Assembly: GCA_002702705.1 (NCBI GenBank)
Contig: PABH01000038.1
Location: forward strand, 1-64,000
DNA from: Anaerolineaceae bacterium
GTDB taxonomy: Bacteria; Chloroflexota; Anaerolineae; Anaerolineales; Anaerolineaceae
Length of the DNA stretch: 64,000 nucleotides
Direction: 5' to 3'
Part shown: one piece after another, positions 8,138 to 16,792 of the stretch
Numbering within the stretch: position 1 is the first letter of the stretch
Layout of the letters: every line of letters starts with the position of its first letter
The notes under the pieces: model-generated
What the model saw: only the letters and a program-made list of their open reading frames with translations
The model's database searches: none
Told to the model about the DNA's origin: nothing
Position numbers and translations under genes: made by a program

Positions 8138-8908
8138 ATGTTCATTTTTGCATTGGCTAATCAAAAAGGCGGAGTCGGAAAAACCACCACCGCTGTCACC
8201 CTAGCATCAGGGTTTGCCCAAGCCGGATTAAAAACACTGCTGGTGGATTTGGACCCGCAGGGTCATGTTGCGTTTAGTTTTGGACAGGAAAAAACCGCGG
8301 GCCTTTACCGCTGGCTTGTAATGGAAGAACCAATAAAAGACGTCGTCCAAACCGTTCGGCCCAACCTGGATATTTTGCCAAGTGATAAAAATACGGAAAA
8401 AGTAAAACGTCACATCACGCTGATGGATTTTCGGGAATCGTTGTTAAAAGACCACTTTAAACGACTGAAATACGATGTCGTCTTTTTAGATCTGGCTCCT
8501 TCATTAGATGTTCTTCATATTAATGGACTCATCACCAGCGATTGGGTTATTATCCCCACCCGTCTGGATGCAATGGCCGTTGATGGTGTAAAAGAAATCT
8601 TATTAACGATGGGTGAAATCGGACAAAAAGGCCACCAATTTACAGGGTACTCAATCCTCCCCACATTCTTTGACCGCACTACCCGTGAAACCATCACCCA
8701 ATTCCAGGAAATTGTTCAAACCTTTGGAGAGAGAGTGCTGCCTCCTATCCCGCAGGATACACGAGTGCGCGAAGCACCAGCGTTCGGGCAAACGTTATGG
8801 GAATACACACCGAACAGCCCAGCAATCACAGGTTATCAAAATGGAAAATCTAAAGCAGGTGGATATCAACAAATTTGTGAGCGTTTGATGGAGGTAGTCT
8901 ATGGCTGA
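8138..8908 (+). CDS. Second ParA-family partition ATPase
   Basis: A 256-residue ParA/Soj-like ATPase. The deviant Walker A is NQKGGVGKTTTA at residues 8-19, the A' motif is LLVDLDPQGH and Walker B is DVVFLDLAPS. GGAG lies 10 bases before the ATG. The 3' end overlaps the next gene by 8 bases, the usual arrangement of a ParA with a small ribbon-helix-helix centromere binder (type Ib). It sits only 900 bases from parAB, so two partition modules are stacked in one locus. Confidence 0.9.
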   Translation: MFIFALANQKGGVGKTTTAVTLASGFAQAGLKTLLVDLDPQGHVAFSFGQEKTAGLYRWLVMEEPIKDVVQTVRPNLDILPSDKNTEKVKRHITLMDFRESLLKDHFKRLKYDVVFLDLAPSLDVLHINGLITSDWVIIPTRLDAMAVDGVKEILLTMGEIGQKGHQFTGYSILPTFFDRTTRETITQFQEIVQTFGERVLPPIPQDTRVREAPAFGQTLWEYTPNSPAITGYQNGKSKAGGYQQICERLMEVVYG

Positions 8909-9290
8909 ACGAAAACGGCGAAATATTTTAGACCCGGCCGTAGCGGATCTGTTAGCCGGGATGGAAGAAAAACAAGCGGAAGCGCGCCTGCCCAAACGGG
9001 AACGTGAAAAAATCGCACGGGAACGCGCAAAAATGCGTGCTCGTAAAGATCACCGGGTTACCTATGACCTCCCTCCGGAGTTAAAAAAACAAGTGGGTGA
9101 TCTGGCAGAACAAATGGGTGTAGCCGCCAGTCAGATTGCCACCTACGCTCTCATTCAATTTTTGCAGTCCTATCAAAACGGGGAGGTGGATTTATCAAAG
9201 TTCAAAGTCCCATCCCGCAGTCCACGTTATGAATGGAAACTGGTTTTTCCAAAAAGTCTGTTGGAGTCAGTAAAAAAGAAAAAAGTGTAA
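8901..9290 (+). CDS. Ribbon-helix-helix partner of the second ParA (ParG/CopG-like)
   Basis: A 129-residue basic protein. Residues 1-50 are charged and probably unfolded (RLPKREREKIARERAKMR), as in the ParG tail that stimulates ParA. Residues about 53-95 look like a ribbon-helix-helix: the strand HRVTYDLPPELKKQVGDLA, then VAASQIATYALIQFL. Such proteins bind the centromere and repress their own operon. The gene overlaps the upstream parA by 8 bases. Its last codons run into candidate parS site 3. Confidence 0.75.
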   Translation: MAERKRRNILDPAVADLLAGMEEKQAEARLPKREREKIARERAKMRARKDHRVTYDLPPELKKQVGDLAEQMGVAASQIATYALIQFLQSYQNGEVDLSKFKVPSRSPRYEWKLVFPKSLLESVKKKKV

Positions 9291-9304
9291 CCGTGGTTAC
9301 ACTT
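9283..9304. promoter_or_regulatory. Candidate parS site 3 (extended palindrome)
   Basis: The core GTAACCGTGGTTAC at 9287-9300 is the same as sites 1 and 2. Here the arms extend to 10 bp (AAGTGTAACC / GGTTACACTT). It overlaps the stop codon of the RHH gene and the end of the convergent MOSC gene. Confidence 0.6.
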
Positions 9305-9845
9305 ACACTGGTTCAAGGGGTTGGTGCGGTCTATCGGGTAGGATAATTTTTATCATATCGCCAGTTCTTACAACCCCATCTTTAAGAATAATCGCCATTA
9401 CCCCTGACTTTCGAATCACCTCTCCATTTTTATTCCGATACATGAGGGCATTCATTAAACCAGGTTGAAAATCATTAATTTGCGAACAAGGGGTTCTTAA
9501 TCCGGTTAATTCAATTTCCGCTGTGTCACCTAAGATTAACTTAGTGCCTCGAGGTAAGGCCAATAAATCAATACCTTGCGTGGTAATATTTTCACCCAGC
9601 TGGCCGGGCTGTACTTTAAATCCCTGGGTTAACAATTCATCAAATAATTCATTATGAATTAAATGCACCTGACGGAGATTGGGCGCTGTGGGATTTTTGC
9701 GTTGCGCATAAAGATGTTGTGTGGTCCTGCCACAATGAGCATCTCCTGCTACACCCATACCAGCAAGCAGCTGCACTTCTTGAACTGGGGTTTTGCTAAA
9801 GGTATGTTTTGGATTAATATGAACGGCAAGAACAAGTTTTTCCAT
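9303..9845 (-). CDS. MOSC domain protein
   Basis: I place the start at the ATG at 9845 (protein beginning MEKLVLAVHINP) because the 22 residues upstream do not fit the family. The product is then 180 residues: a single MOSC beta-barrel with the conserved cysteine in the stretch LRTPCSQI and the LGENITTQGIDL motif. MOSC domains bind molybdenum cofactor or sulfur and deliver it to enzymes, and are also seen in stand-alone YiiM-like proteins. It converges on the partition module. The only other molybdenum-cofactor gene in the window is the distant moaA. Confidence 0.82.
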   Translation of the reverse strand: MEKLVLAVHINPKHTFSKTPVQEVQLLAGMGVAGDAHCGRTTQHLYAQRKNPTAPNLRQVHLIHNELFDELLTQGFKVQPGQLGENITTQGIDLLALPRGTKLILGDTAEIELTGLRTPCSQINDFQPGLMNALMYRNKNGEVIRKSGVMAIILKDGVVRTGDMIKIILPDRPHQPLEPV

Positions 9846-10181
9846 AGTCTTGATTATCCATTGATAGTTTAGAAAGTCAAGAGTTTTTACACTTATATAG
9901 TACGATATCATATTATTCTATGACGAATTATAATCATTGGTTATGTGACCAGATTTGGAAAAATAAATATTCTAACCGAATCTTATTGAATTATGAACAA
10001 AAAAGTTCTCATTAAATAATACCAAAAATAATGTAAATTTCTTTTTTAATCATTTCTACATCCAAGTTTACTTACCAAAAAATTCATTTGTTGATCTATG
10101 TAACGACTATTTATTAACTATTTTTTTAAAGTAGTAATTAAGTAGTTAAAAGAGTCGTTAATTAAGAATCACGTGCAATTA

Positions 10182-10344
10182 TTGCACTCAGGAGAAGTGC
10201 AAATTTTGCGCTTACTAGAAATGCAGTTTTTGCACGCTGGAGCCCTTAATGCAAAAATTTCCTTCTGGCCAGCGGGTAAATCTTGCGTTCAGGCCTAAAT
10301 GAAAAATCTGCACACAGGCCAGGAGGAAAAAATTGCACGCAGGC
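10182..10344. repeat. Degenerate ~24-bp tandem repeats
   Basis: Six to seven units start near 10182, 10206, 10230, 10259, 10283, 10309 and 10333, four of them 24 bases long. The shared pattern is TTGCACNCAGGCC followed by an A-rich half. Units are clearly related but diverged. Confidence 0.6.
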
Positions 10345-10547
10345 ATCGTTGGTTTTGATTTGCTTTAGTCAATTGCGTGTAGATTAATAAACTTGCAGAT
10401 GCTTATCATAAGTAAAACTTATCATGAATCCAGTTTGGATTTTCTGTATTTTGTGCTACTATATTGATAGTTGGGTAATTTTGTTCGAACTGATAATTAA
10501 ATAATTACATTGATTGAATCCGTTGTTTTCTGGTTTGGAAAGTTTCC

Positions 10548-10587
10548 GACCGGGTAGTGATGTTTCCCCTGACTTCATTATCCGGTC
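10548..10587 (+). promoter_or_regulatory. Strong RNA hairpin upstream of the osmoprotectant operon
   Basis: GACCGGGTAGTG (10548-10559) pairs with CATTATCCGGTC (10576-10587): 12 bp with two G-U pairs, a 16-base loop, followed by TTTT. It could be a weak terminator or part of a leader RNA. It matches no riboswitch I recognise. Confidence 0.45.
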
Positions 10588-10878
10588 TTTTAATGTATGA
10601 AACCGAAATGATCATATCTACTATCAAATGGGTGATCATAAGTGGCACATTTTGTATATTAATCCACCTTATGCATGGATAAGGTTTCTATATTTTAATT
10701 AACTATAATCAGGGTGGATTTGTTTAGAGCAGAATACAACGTGATTATTTCATGGTGTACCTTGTTTGTGAACAATCTATTGGTAGAGGTGAATTGACTG
10801 TTATTGAAAATCACTTTATTGCTTTATTGTTTTTGATAATCACGCGCGGTTCAACGCAGAATTAAGAGGGTAATCCGA

Positions 10879-11532
10879 TTGTTTACTAACCTGATCAACA
10901 CTTTTGTGTTAGCCTGGCAATATACACTTTCCCATGCGGATGAATTCATCTTAGCTTTACGTGAACATTTATTTCTGGTAACCATTTCAATGATTGTAGG
11001 CATTTTGGTTTGTGTACCGCTTGGTATTTGGACAGCCCGTTCGAAAAGAATTGCAACCGCTGCCCTCAATACAGTGAACACCCTGCGCGTTATTCCCAGT
11101 CTTGCCATTTTATTTTTGTTAATTCCCTACCTCGGTTTGAGCTCTACTTCCGCGTTAATTGCCCTGATCGTTTTGGCTTTGCCTCCCATTTTAATTAATA
11201 CCGATGCAGCTTTCCGCGGTATTAGTCCAGCAATTTTGGAGGCTGCTCGGGGTATGGGGATGAAGCCGCAACAAATTTTGTTTCAAATCGAATTTCCCCT
11301 GGCTGCACCGGTCATTTTAACCGGGATTCGGATCGCAGCTGTTGAAGTAATTGCTAGTGCAACCCTTGCCGCTTTTGTCGGCAGTGGGGGATTGGGTATT
11401 TATATCACGCGGGGTTTTGCTCTGTATGATTATTCCATCCTGTTCGTGGGCGCTGTACCGGTGGCGTTGTTAACGTTATTTTCTGAAGGTATCATCAGCG
11501 GCGCTCAAAAATTGATTCAATATCCGCAGTAA
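10879..11532 (+). CDS. Osmoprotectant ABC transporter permease (OpuC/OsmF type), first subunit
   Basis: A 217-residue membrane protein with about five to six helices and the BPD_transp_1 EAA-like loop (EAARGMGMKPQQILFQIEFP). It starts at a TTG with AGAGGG eight bases upstream. Family members form the channel for glycine betaine, carnitine or choline uptake. It begins a four-gene operon (permease, binding protein, ATPase, permease), the classic OpuC/OpuB set. Confidence 0.88.
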   Translation: MFTNLINTFVLAWQYTLSHADEFILALREHLFLVTISMIVGILVCVPLGIWTARSKRIATAALNTVNTLRVIPSLAILFLLIPYLGLSSTSALIALIVLALPPILINTDAAFRGISPAILEAARGMGMKPQQILFQIEFPLAAPVILTGIRIAAVEVIASATLAAFVGSGGLGIYITRGFALYDYSILFVGAVPVALLTLFSEGIISGAQKLIQYPQ

Positions 11533-11547
11533 CTTGTAGGAGGAACC

Positions 11548-12447
11548 ATGAAACGTAAGACTATCTGGATGGTCGTATCACTTTTGATATTGACTGCCGT
11601 ATTGGTAAGCGCCTGTAGTGGCGGTAGTAAAAAAACACCCATCAAAGTGGGTTCAAAAGATTTTACCGAACAATTTATCATCGGTGAAATGTACGCTTTG
11701 GTATTGGAAGACGCCGGTTTTGATGTCGAAAGAAAATTAAATCTTGGTGGCACACCCGTTGCACAGGCGGCGATGGAATCAGGAGAGATTGATTTATATC
11801 CTGAATATACGGGAACAGGCTTGTTGACAGTTTTAAAATTGCCAGTAAACAGTGATCGAGAAGCGGTTTATCAAAGTGTATATGATGGTTATCTCGAAAA
11901 GTATAACTTTGTCTGGTTAAATCCTTCTCCAATGAACAATACCCAAGCCATTGCCATGAAACGCGACAAAGCAGAGCAGATGGGGATTGTTACTATGTCA
12001 GATATGGCGGCAAAAGCCAGTGAGCTCGTTATGGTAGGACCACCAGAATTCCAGGAACGGGAAGATGGATTACCCGGCATCAAGGCGGTATATGGAGATT
12101 TCACTTTAAAGGAATATAAATCAGTGGATCCGGGTTTACGATATCAAGCCCTTGTGGAAGATCAGGCTGATATTACGGTTGCTTTTGGTACGGATGGGGA
12201 AATCAGCGCCTATGACTTGGTGCTGCTGCAAGATGATAAAAACATGTTCCCACCCTATCAAGTTGCACCTGTCGTACGGAAAGAAATAATTGATGCCTTC
12301 CCGGAGGTGGAAACAGTCTTAAACACCCTTTCCGCATTGTTGACCGATGGTGTCATGCAAGAGTTAAATTACGAAGTAAGTGGAAAGCAGCGTGAACCAT
12401 CTGAAGTTGCCCGTGAATTTTTGGTACAGGCTGGGTTGATTAAGTAA
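11548..12447 (+). CDS. Osmoprotectant-binding lipoprotein (OpuAC/OsmF-like)
   Basis: A 299-residue lipoprotein with a signal peptide and lipobox LVSAC, so Cys 23 would be lipidated and anchored outside the membrane. The OpuAC-type domain begins KVGSKDFTEQFIIGEMYA and contains the family signature IDLYPEYTGTGL. Aromatic residues near these motifs would form the cage for quaternary ammonium compounds. An AGGAGG site precedes the ATG by 6 bases, and the gene follows the first permease by 15 bases. Confidence 0.9.
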   Translation: MKRKTIWMVVSLLILTAVLVSACSGGSKKTPIKVGSKDFTEQFIIGEMYALVLEDAGFDVERKLNLGGTPVAQAAMESGEIDLYPEYTGTGLLTVLKLPVNSDREAVYQSVYDGYLEKYNFVWLNPSPMNNTQAIAMKRDKAEQMGIVTMSDMAAKASELVMVGPPEFQEREDGLPGIKAVYGDFTLKEYKSVDPGLRYQALVEDQADITVAFGTDGEISAYDLVLLQDDKNMFPPYQVAPVVRKEIIDAFPEVETVLNTLSALLTDGVMQELNYEVSGKQREPSEVAREFLVQAGLIK

Positions 12448-12484
12448 GCGTGTTTCGGTAACTTTTTTCAGATTGATAATCCAT

Positions 12485-12522
12485 CCCCATCCCTTTTCTC
12501 CATTTATTGAGCAGGGATGGGG
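12485..12522 (+). terminator. Intra-operon hairpin
   Basis: CCCCATCCC (12485-12493) pairs perfectly with GGGATGGGG (12514-12522) between the binding-protein and ATPase genes. There is no U run, so it is more likely an RNA-stabilising or processing stem that raises binding-protein levels than a full terminator. Confidence 0.5.
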
Positions 12523-12543
12523 ACCTACTAGAAAGTTAAAATT

Positions 12544-13485
12544 ATGCAGGGCATCGTTTTTGACAAAGTTTCCAAACAATATAAAAATGCAGCCGCTCCT
12601 GCTGTAAATCAGGTTAGTTTTACCGTTGATCCTGGGAGTCTGGTTGTGTTATTGGGCCCATCCGGTTGCGGTAAAACTACCTTGTTAAAGATGGTCAATC
12701 GATTGTTTGAGCCTAGCGAAGGCACTATATATTTGGATGGGGTAAATATACGTGATATGGAAGTAACAGCCTTGCGTCGCCAGATTGGATATGTCATCCA
12801 ACAGGTCGGTTTATTTCCTCATATGACGGTTGCTGAAAACATCGCATTGATCCCCTCCCTCTTAAAATGGGAGAAACCGCGGATTCAATCCAGAGTGGAT
12901 GAATTATTAACCCTCATTCACCTTGATCCACTTGAATACCGGGATCGATACCCGGCTCAGCTCTCCGGTGGCCAGCAGCAGCGGGTCGGTTTGGCGCGTG
13001 CTTTAGCGGGAGATCCTAACGTCTTATTAATGGATGAACCTTTTGGAGCGATTGATGCGATCACCCGCGCTTCGTTACAGCAAGAGGTAATGCAACTTCA
13101 AAATCAACTCCAAAAGACAGTTTTATTTGTCACACATGACGTCGAAGAAGCACTGCTCTTGGCAGATAAGATTGCCATTCTGAAAGAAGGCGCTCTGGTC
13201 CAATATGATACTCCTTGGAATCTGTTGACCAATCCGGCTGATGAATTTGTGCGTGAATTAATTAATGCTGACGACCGGATACGCCAGTTGACTGTCTTAA
13301 AAGCAAAAGATGTCATGATTAAGCCCAGCCATCATGAGCAGGTACTCAAAAAAGTGCAGCAGCGTACAGATTTGCGTCAGGTGCTTTCATTATTATTATC
13401 ATCTCCCAATGCGGTTGTTGCGGTGACCGACTCAAGTGGAAAAGTCGTGGGTGAAATCAGTTTACAGCAGCTGGTTTTGGAATAA
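12544..13485 (+). CDS. Osmoprotectant ABC transporter ATPase
   Basis: A 313-residue ABC ATPase with Walker A GPSGCGKTT (about residues 38-46), signature LSGGQQQRV and Walker B VLLMDEP. The C-terminal extension (about residues 240-313) resembles a shortened CBS region (DVMIKPSHHEQVLKKV, then VVAVTDSSGKVVGEI). OpuCA/OpuBA proteins carry two CBS domains that sense ionic strength or c-di-AMP; this one has at most one to one and a half, so its regulation may differ. The last permease gene follows after 11 bases. Confidence 0.9.
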   Translation: MQGIVFDKVSKQYKNAAAPAVNQVSFTVDPGSLVVLLGPSGCGKTTLLKMVNRLFEPSEGTIYLDGVNIRDMEVTALRRQIGYVIQQVGLFPHMTVAENIALIPSLLKWEKPRIQSRVDELLTLIHLDPLEYRDRYPAQLSGGQQQRVGLARALAGDPNVLLMDEPFGAIDAITRASLQQEVMQLQNQLQKTVLFVTHDVEEALLLADKIAILKEGALVQYDTPWNLLTNPADEFVRELINADDRIRQLTVLKAKDVMIKPSHHEQVLKKVQQRTDLRQVLSLLLSSPNAVVAVTDSSGKVVGEISLQQLVLE

Positions 13486-13496
13486 AAAGAGGCCTA

Positions 13497-14117
13497 ATGC
13501 CGTATTTTCTGCGCTATCCGGATATAATCTTCAAACTCACCCTACAACACCTCTATCTGGTGCTGATTGCTCTTTCAATTGCCCTTATTATTGCGCTTCC
13601 ACTGGCATGGTTTCTCAATCGGCATAAACGCCTATCTAATATTGTGATGGGCTTTTTTGGTATTGTGTACACAATACCCAGTATTGCTTTGATGATTATC
13701 CTCATTCCCTTTTTGGGATTAAATGAAAAATCTGTGATTGTGGCTTTGGTGTTATACAGCCAGGTTATTTTATTACGCAATATCTTAACGGGATTGGATG
13801 GGATACCTAAAACAACCATTGAGGCTGCGAACGGCATGGGTCTTTCCACTTGGCAAATCGCATGGAAGATTCAACTGCCACTAGCTTTACCGGTTATTTT
13901 GGCCGGAGTGCGTATTTCTGCAGTTGTGGTGGTTGCCATCGCAACCATTGGGGCGAAATTTGGGGCGGGGGGATTGGGTACGCTGTTGTTTGATGGCATT
14001 GCTCAGGCAGGAAGAACCGATAAAATCTGGACCGGGGCGATTATTGTTGGTTTGGTTGCCTTTTCCCTCAGCCGCCTGGCGTTATACTTAGAAAAACGGT
14101 TTTCTTATCCGGTTTAA
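13497..14117 (+). CDS. Osmoprotectant ABC transporter permease, second subunit
   Basis: A 206-residue permease with five to six helices and the EAANGMGLSTWQIAWKIQLP coupling loop. It is a paralogue of the permease at 10879 and completes a heterodimeric channel. It is the final gene of the operon; its end overlaps the convergent diguanylate cyclase gene by 4 bases, so transcripts from the two strands must meet here. Confidence 0.88.
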   Translation: MPYFLRYPDIIFKLTLQHLYLVLIALSIALIIALPLAWFLNRHKRLSNIVMGFFGIVYTIPSIALMIILIPFLGLNEKSVIVALVLYSQVILLRNILTGLDGIPKTTIEAANGMGLSTWQIAWKIQLPLALPVILAGVRISAVVVVAIATIGAKFGAGGLGTLLFDGIAQAGRTDKIWTGAIIVGLVAFSLSRLALYLEKRFSYPV

Positions 14118-15616
14118 GTATTTCGTTTAATCTTGGCTTTATTTTTATAAAGGTGTTGATCTGCAGCAGCAATCAATTCATCCAAATTTTGGGATGTTTG
14201 AGGGAAAAGAGAAAGACCATAACTAAGTGATAATTTTTCGACTTGATTTTCATTAATTTGAACTTCACAGGATTCGATTGTACTGATTAGTTTTTCCATT
14301 ACCATGGTTGCTGATTCCATGTCTGTTTCCGGCAATAATACAATAAATTCATCTCCCCCATACCGGGCAAGAATGTCCGTTTTTCGGATTGATTGTTTAA
14401 TGCATTCCGCAATTTGCCGAAGCGCTCGATCGCCGCTGGTATGGCCATAATTATCATTGATACGTTTGAAACCATTTAAATCCAACATGGCAATACAAAA
14501 TTGTCGATTGTATCGGGTGAAATTTTCTAATATTTTGATAGATTCCCCCTCAAAAGCGCGCCGGTTAGGCAAGTTGGTAAGAGGATCCGTATAGGCTTGA
14601 ATACTGATGCGATCATAGGTTCGGATATTTCGAATCACATTAGCAGCTTGACCGGCTAAGTGCTGCAGGTTTGCGATTTCTTTTCCAGTGAAGCCAAAGG
14701 GGGTTAATTTTGCCATCGTCATCACACCTACCACCGTTTTTTGGTTAAGTAGGGGAATACCAATAATAGATCCTTTCCACGCTGATGGGGCATTTTGATA
14801 TAAGGGATCTTTTGCCATATCTTGAATAACGATCATTTTGCCTTGTTTTGCGACGGTATACGTTAAGCCATCTTCGCGTGGATTTGCCCAAACTTTACCG
14901 CTCATACCATCCTGGAACATAGCAGCACCAAATTGGATTTTGTTATCTTCATATAAGAAAATATGAGCATCATGTGCTTTTGGCGTAAGGGTTAGTGCAT
15001 TTTCTAGGATCGTGTTTAATGTTTCTTCCAAGTTGAGCGACGCGGTTAATTCCAGGCCGGCTTGAATAAATTGGTCCATTTCGGTAATTTTCGCCTCTGC
15101 CTGATCGTATTTGGATTGCCAATTTGCAAAATTTGAAAAGAAAAGAGAAAGTGTCTGAATAAAGAACGGATGAGTAAATAATTCACCCTCAACAGAGTTT
15201 GAGAAACCAATTAAACATAATCCAGTAATATCTTTATTAGACAATATTGGAAAAACAATCATTGATTGAAACTTGTTTGTTTGCATCCAAGTATTCAATA
15301 ATGGTGAAGATGGCTCAGATTGTGTTTCAAAAGTGAGATATGGTCTGTTTTTATTGGAAAGATATGGGATGAAGGAAACCAACTCTGTGACGACCGAAGG
15401 GGTAAACCACTTGCCGCGGGGATTATTCCGAGTCCAAAGGATTTCGTTTGTTGGGCCGGGGTGAATATTAATATATCCGCAAGCGGAACATTCACAATAT
15501 TCCTTCAACCAACTTAATAATTGGTCAACCAATTGTTTCCATGTGCGGGCATTGTTTAAATGATTAATAAGTTGGTTCAGATCCGATAATGAATCTACCC
15601 CAGATTTTAATTTCAT
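14114..15616 (-). CDS. GAF-GGDEF diguanylate cyclase
   Basis: A 500-residue soluble protein. The first half holds GAF-like sensor regions (about 20-170 and 180-335, the second with GIPLLNQKTVVGVM). The C-terminal 165 residues are a GGDEF domain with an intact active site (RYGGDEFIVLLPE) and an RxxD inhibitory site (RKTD) five residues before GGDEF. It should make cyclic di-GMP from GTP with product inhibition. No membrane segment is seen, so the signal is likely cytoplasmic. Its relation to the adjacent osmoprotectant operon is only positional. Confidence 0.9.
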   Translation of the reverse strand: MKLKSGVDSLSDLNQLINHLNNARTWKQLVDQLLSWLKEYCECSACGYINIHPGPTNEILWTRNNPRGKWFTPSVVTELVSFIPYLSNKNRPYLTFETQSEPSSPLLNTWMQTNKFQSMIVFPILSNKDITGLCLIGFSNSVEGELFTHPFFIQTLSLFFSNFANWQSKYDQAEAKITEMDQFIQAGLELTASLNLEETLNTILENALTLTPKAHDAHIFLYEDNKIQFGAAMFQDGMSGKVWANPREDGLTYTVAKQGKMIVIQDMAKDPLYQNAPSAWKGSIIGIPLLNQKTVVGVMTMAKLTPFGFTGKEIANLQHLAGQAANVIRNIRTYDRISIQAYTDPLTNLPNRRAFEGESIKILENFTRYNRQFCIAMLDLNGFKRINDNYGHTSGDRALRQIAECIKQSIRKTDILARYGGDEFIVLLPETDMESATMVMEKLISTIESCEVQINENQVEKLSLSYGLSLFPQTSQNLDELIAAADQHLYKNKAKIKRNT

Positions 15617-16066
15617 TTGGTTTCCAATTGTTTAATAGAGTTTTTCAATGATTATCACCTAATCTAATAGTAGATCATAATTTATCGTTTCGTCAATAGC
15701 TTTGAGTCAAAATTAATCTTGATTTTATCCCATAGCAAGTTGGAACATCTCAACTTGCTATGGGTCTAGTTTTTCTTTAGATTTTTAAATTTTTCTATCT
15801 CTAGAGATATTAATTTTCACAAATATTTGTACGTTCGATTAATTTCGCTATGATTAATCAGTACGGGTTTACAAGGTAATTGATCTTCGTTTGCCAACAT
15901 CTCATTAGGAGAATTATAATAAAACGATATTATGTGCTGAACTTTATAATGAATGCTGGTATGCACCAATTCCTCGTATACCGACCCCAAAACCGCAGGC
16001 TGTGATGCGGGGTGAAAATATTCGTTCAGGCTTTCGTTTACAAAATTATTTTTTGGAGTTCATTTT
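15617..16066. other. Intergenic region before the glycosyltransferase gene
   Basis: A 450-base gap between divergent genes, AT-rich at the left. It contains the perfect inverted repeat at 15729-15764 and no credible ORF. Promoters for both flanking genes must lie here. Confidence 0.4.
15729..15764. repeat. Perfect 14-bp inverted repeat
   Basis: CCCATAGCAAGTTG and CAACTTGCTATGGG are separated by 8 bases and followed on the plus strand by TCTAGTTTTTCTTT, like a terminator. No plus-strand gene ends upstream, so it may end a leader RNA or be an extragenic element. Confidence 0.6.
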
Positions 16067-16765
16067 ATGCAAAAAATCAGCATTGTCATCCCAGTTTATA
16101 ACGAAGAAAAGTTTGTTAATATCACGATAAGTAAAGTATTAGAAGCTGACACCTTGGGTTTGGAAAAAGAGTTGGTTATCGTGGACGATGGTTCAAAAGA
16201 CAATACCGTGGCAGTAATTGAAGCCATTTCTAACGAGCACCCCAATGTCCATTTATTTAAGCAACCGGTCAATCAAGGAAAAGGTGCTGCGTTAAGGCGT
16301 GGTTTTCAAGAAGCAACCGGTGATATTATTTTAATTCAGGATGCTGATCTGGAATATGATCCTACGGATTATCCTAAATTATTGAAACCCATATTGGATA
16401 ACAAGGCAGATGTTGTTTATGGATCCCGATTTTTGGGTGGACCACACCGGGTATTATATTTTTGGCATTTTGTTGGAAATCAAATGCTGACTCTTCTATC
16501 CAATATGACGACCAATCTAAATTTAACCGATATGGAAACCGGCTATAAGGTATTTGTTGCAGAGGTATTAAAAAATATGCCTCTAAAATCCAACCGATTC
16601 GGTTTTGAACCGGAGGTTACCGCCAAAATTGCCCGTCGCAAATACCGTATTTTTGAAACATCCATCTCGTATTACGGACGCTCGTATGAAGATGGAAAAA
16701 AGATTGGCTTTCCGGATGCAATCAAAGCTTTTTATTGCATTATCCGGTATGCTATAGCTGACTAA
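16067..16765 (+). CDS. Family 2 glycosyltransferase (dolichol-phosphate mannosyltransferase-like)
   Basis: A 232-residue GT2 enzyme. It has the opening [13 protein letters not shown], the nucleotide-binding [10 protein letters not shown] and the metal-binding QDADLEYDP (DxD). Members transfer a sugar from GDP- or UDP-sugar to a polyprenyl phosphate. Unlike many bacterial homologues it has no C-terminal membrane helices, so it resembles DPM1. GGAG lies nine bases before the ATG. It is followed closely by the MoxR operon but may be functionally unrelated. Confidence 0.85.
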   Translation: MQKISIVIPVYNEEKFVNITISKVLEADTLGLEKELVIVDDGSKDNTVAVIEAISNEHPNVHLFKQPVNQGKGAALRRGFQEATGDIILIQDADLEYDPTDYPKLLKPILDNKADVVYGSRFLGGPHRVLYFWHFVGNQMLTLLSNMTTNLNLTDMETGYKVFVAEVLKNMPLKSNRFGFEPEVTAKIARRKYRIFETSISYYGRSYEDGKKIGFPDAIKAFYCIIRYAIAD

Positions 16766-16792
16766 GTTTTTAAGGGAGATGAAAAATTAACG

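Larger units (their letters stand above)
9912..10878. other. Long intergenic region with degenerate repeats and hairpins
   Basis: Nearly 1 kb without a credible gene. It holds a cluster of degenerate 24-bp repeats (10182-10344), a 12-bp stem hairpin (10548-10587) and an inverted repeat ATGATCA/TGATCAT (about 10608-10640). It probably contains the leader of the osmoprotectant operon. Confidence 0.55.

Noticed and set aside
10182-10344. CRISPR array
   Set aside because: Units are contiguous and degenerate, with no constant repeats separated by unique spacers, and no cas genes are present.
15729-15764. Terminator of the osmoprotectant operon
   Set aside because: The hairpin is more than 1.6 kb past the last operon gene and beyond the convergent cyclase gene, so it cannot serve that operon.
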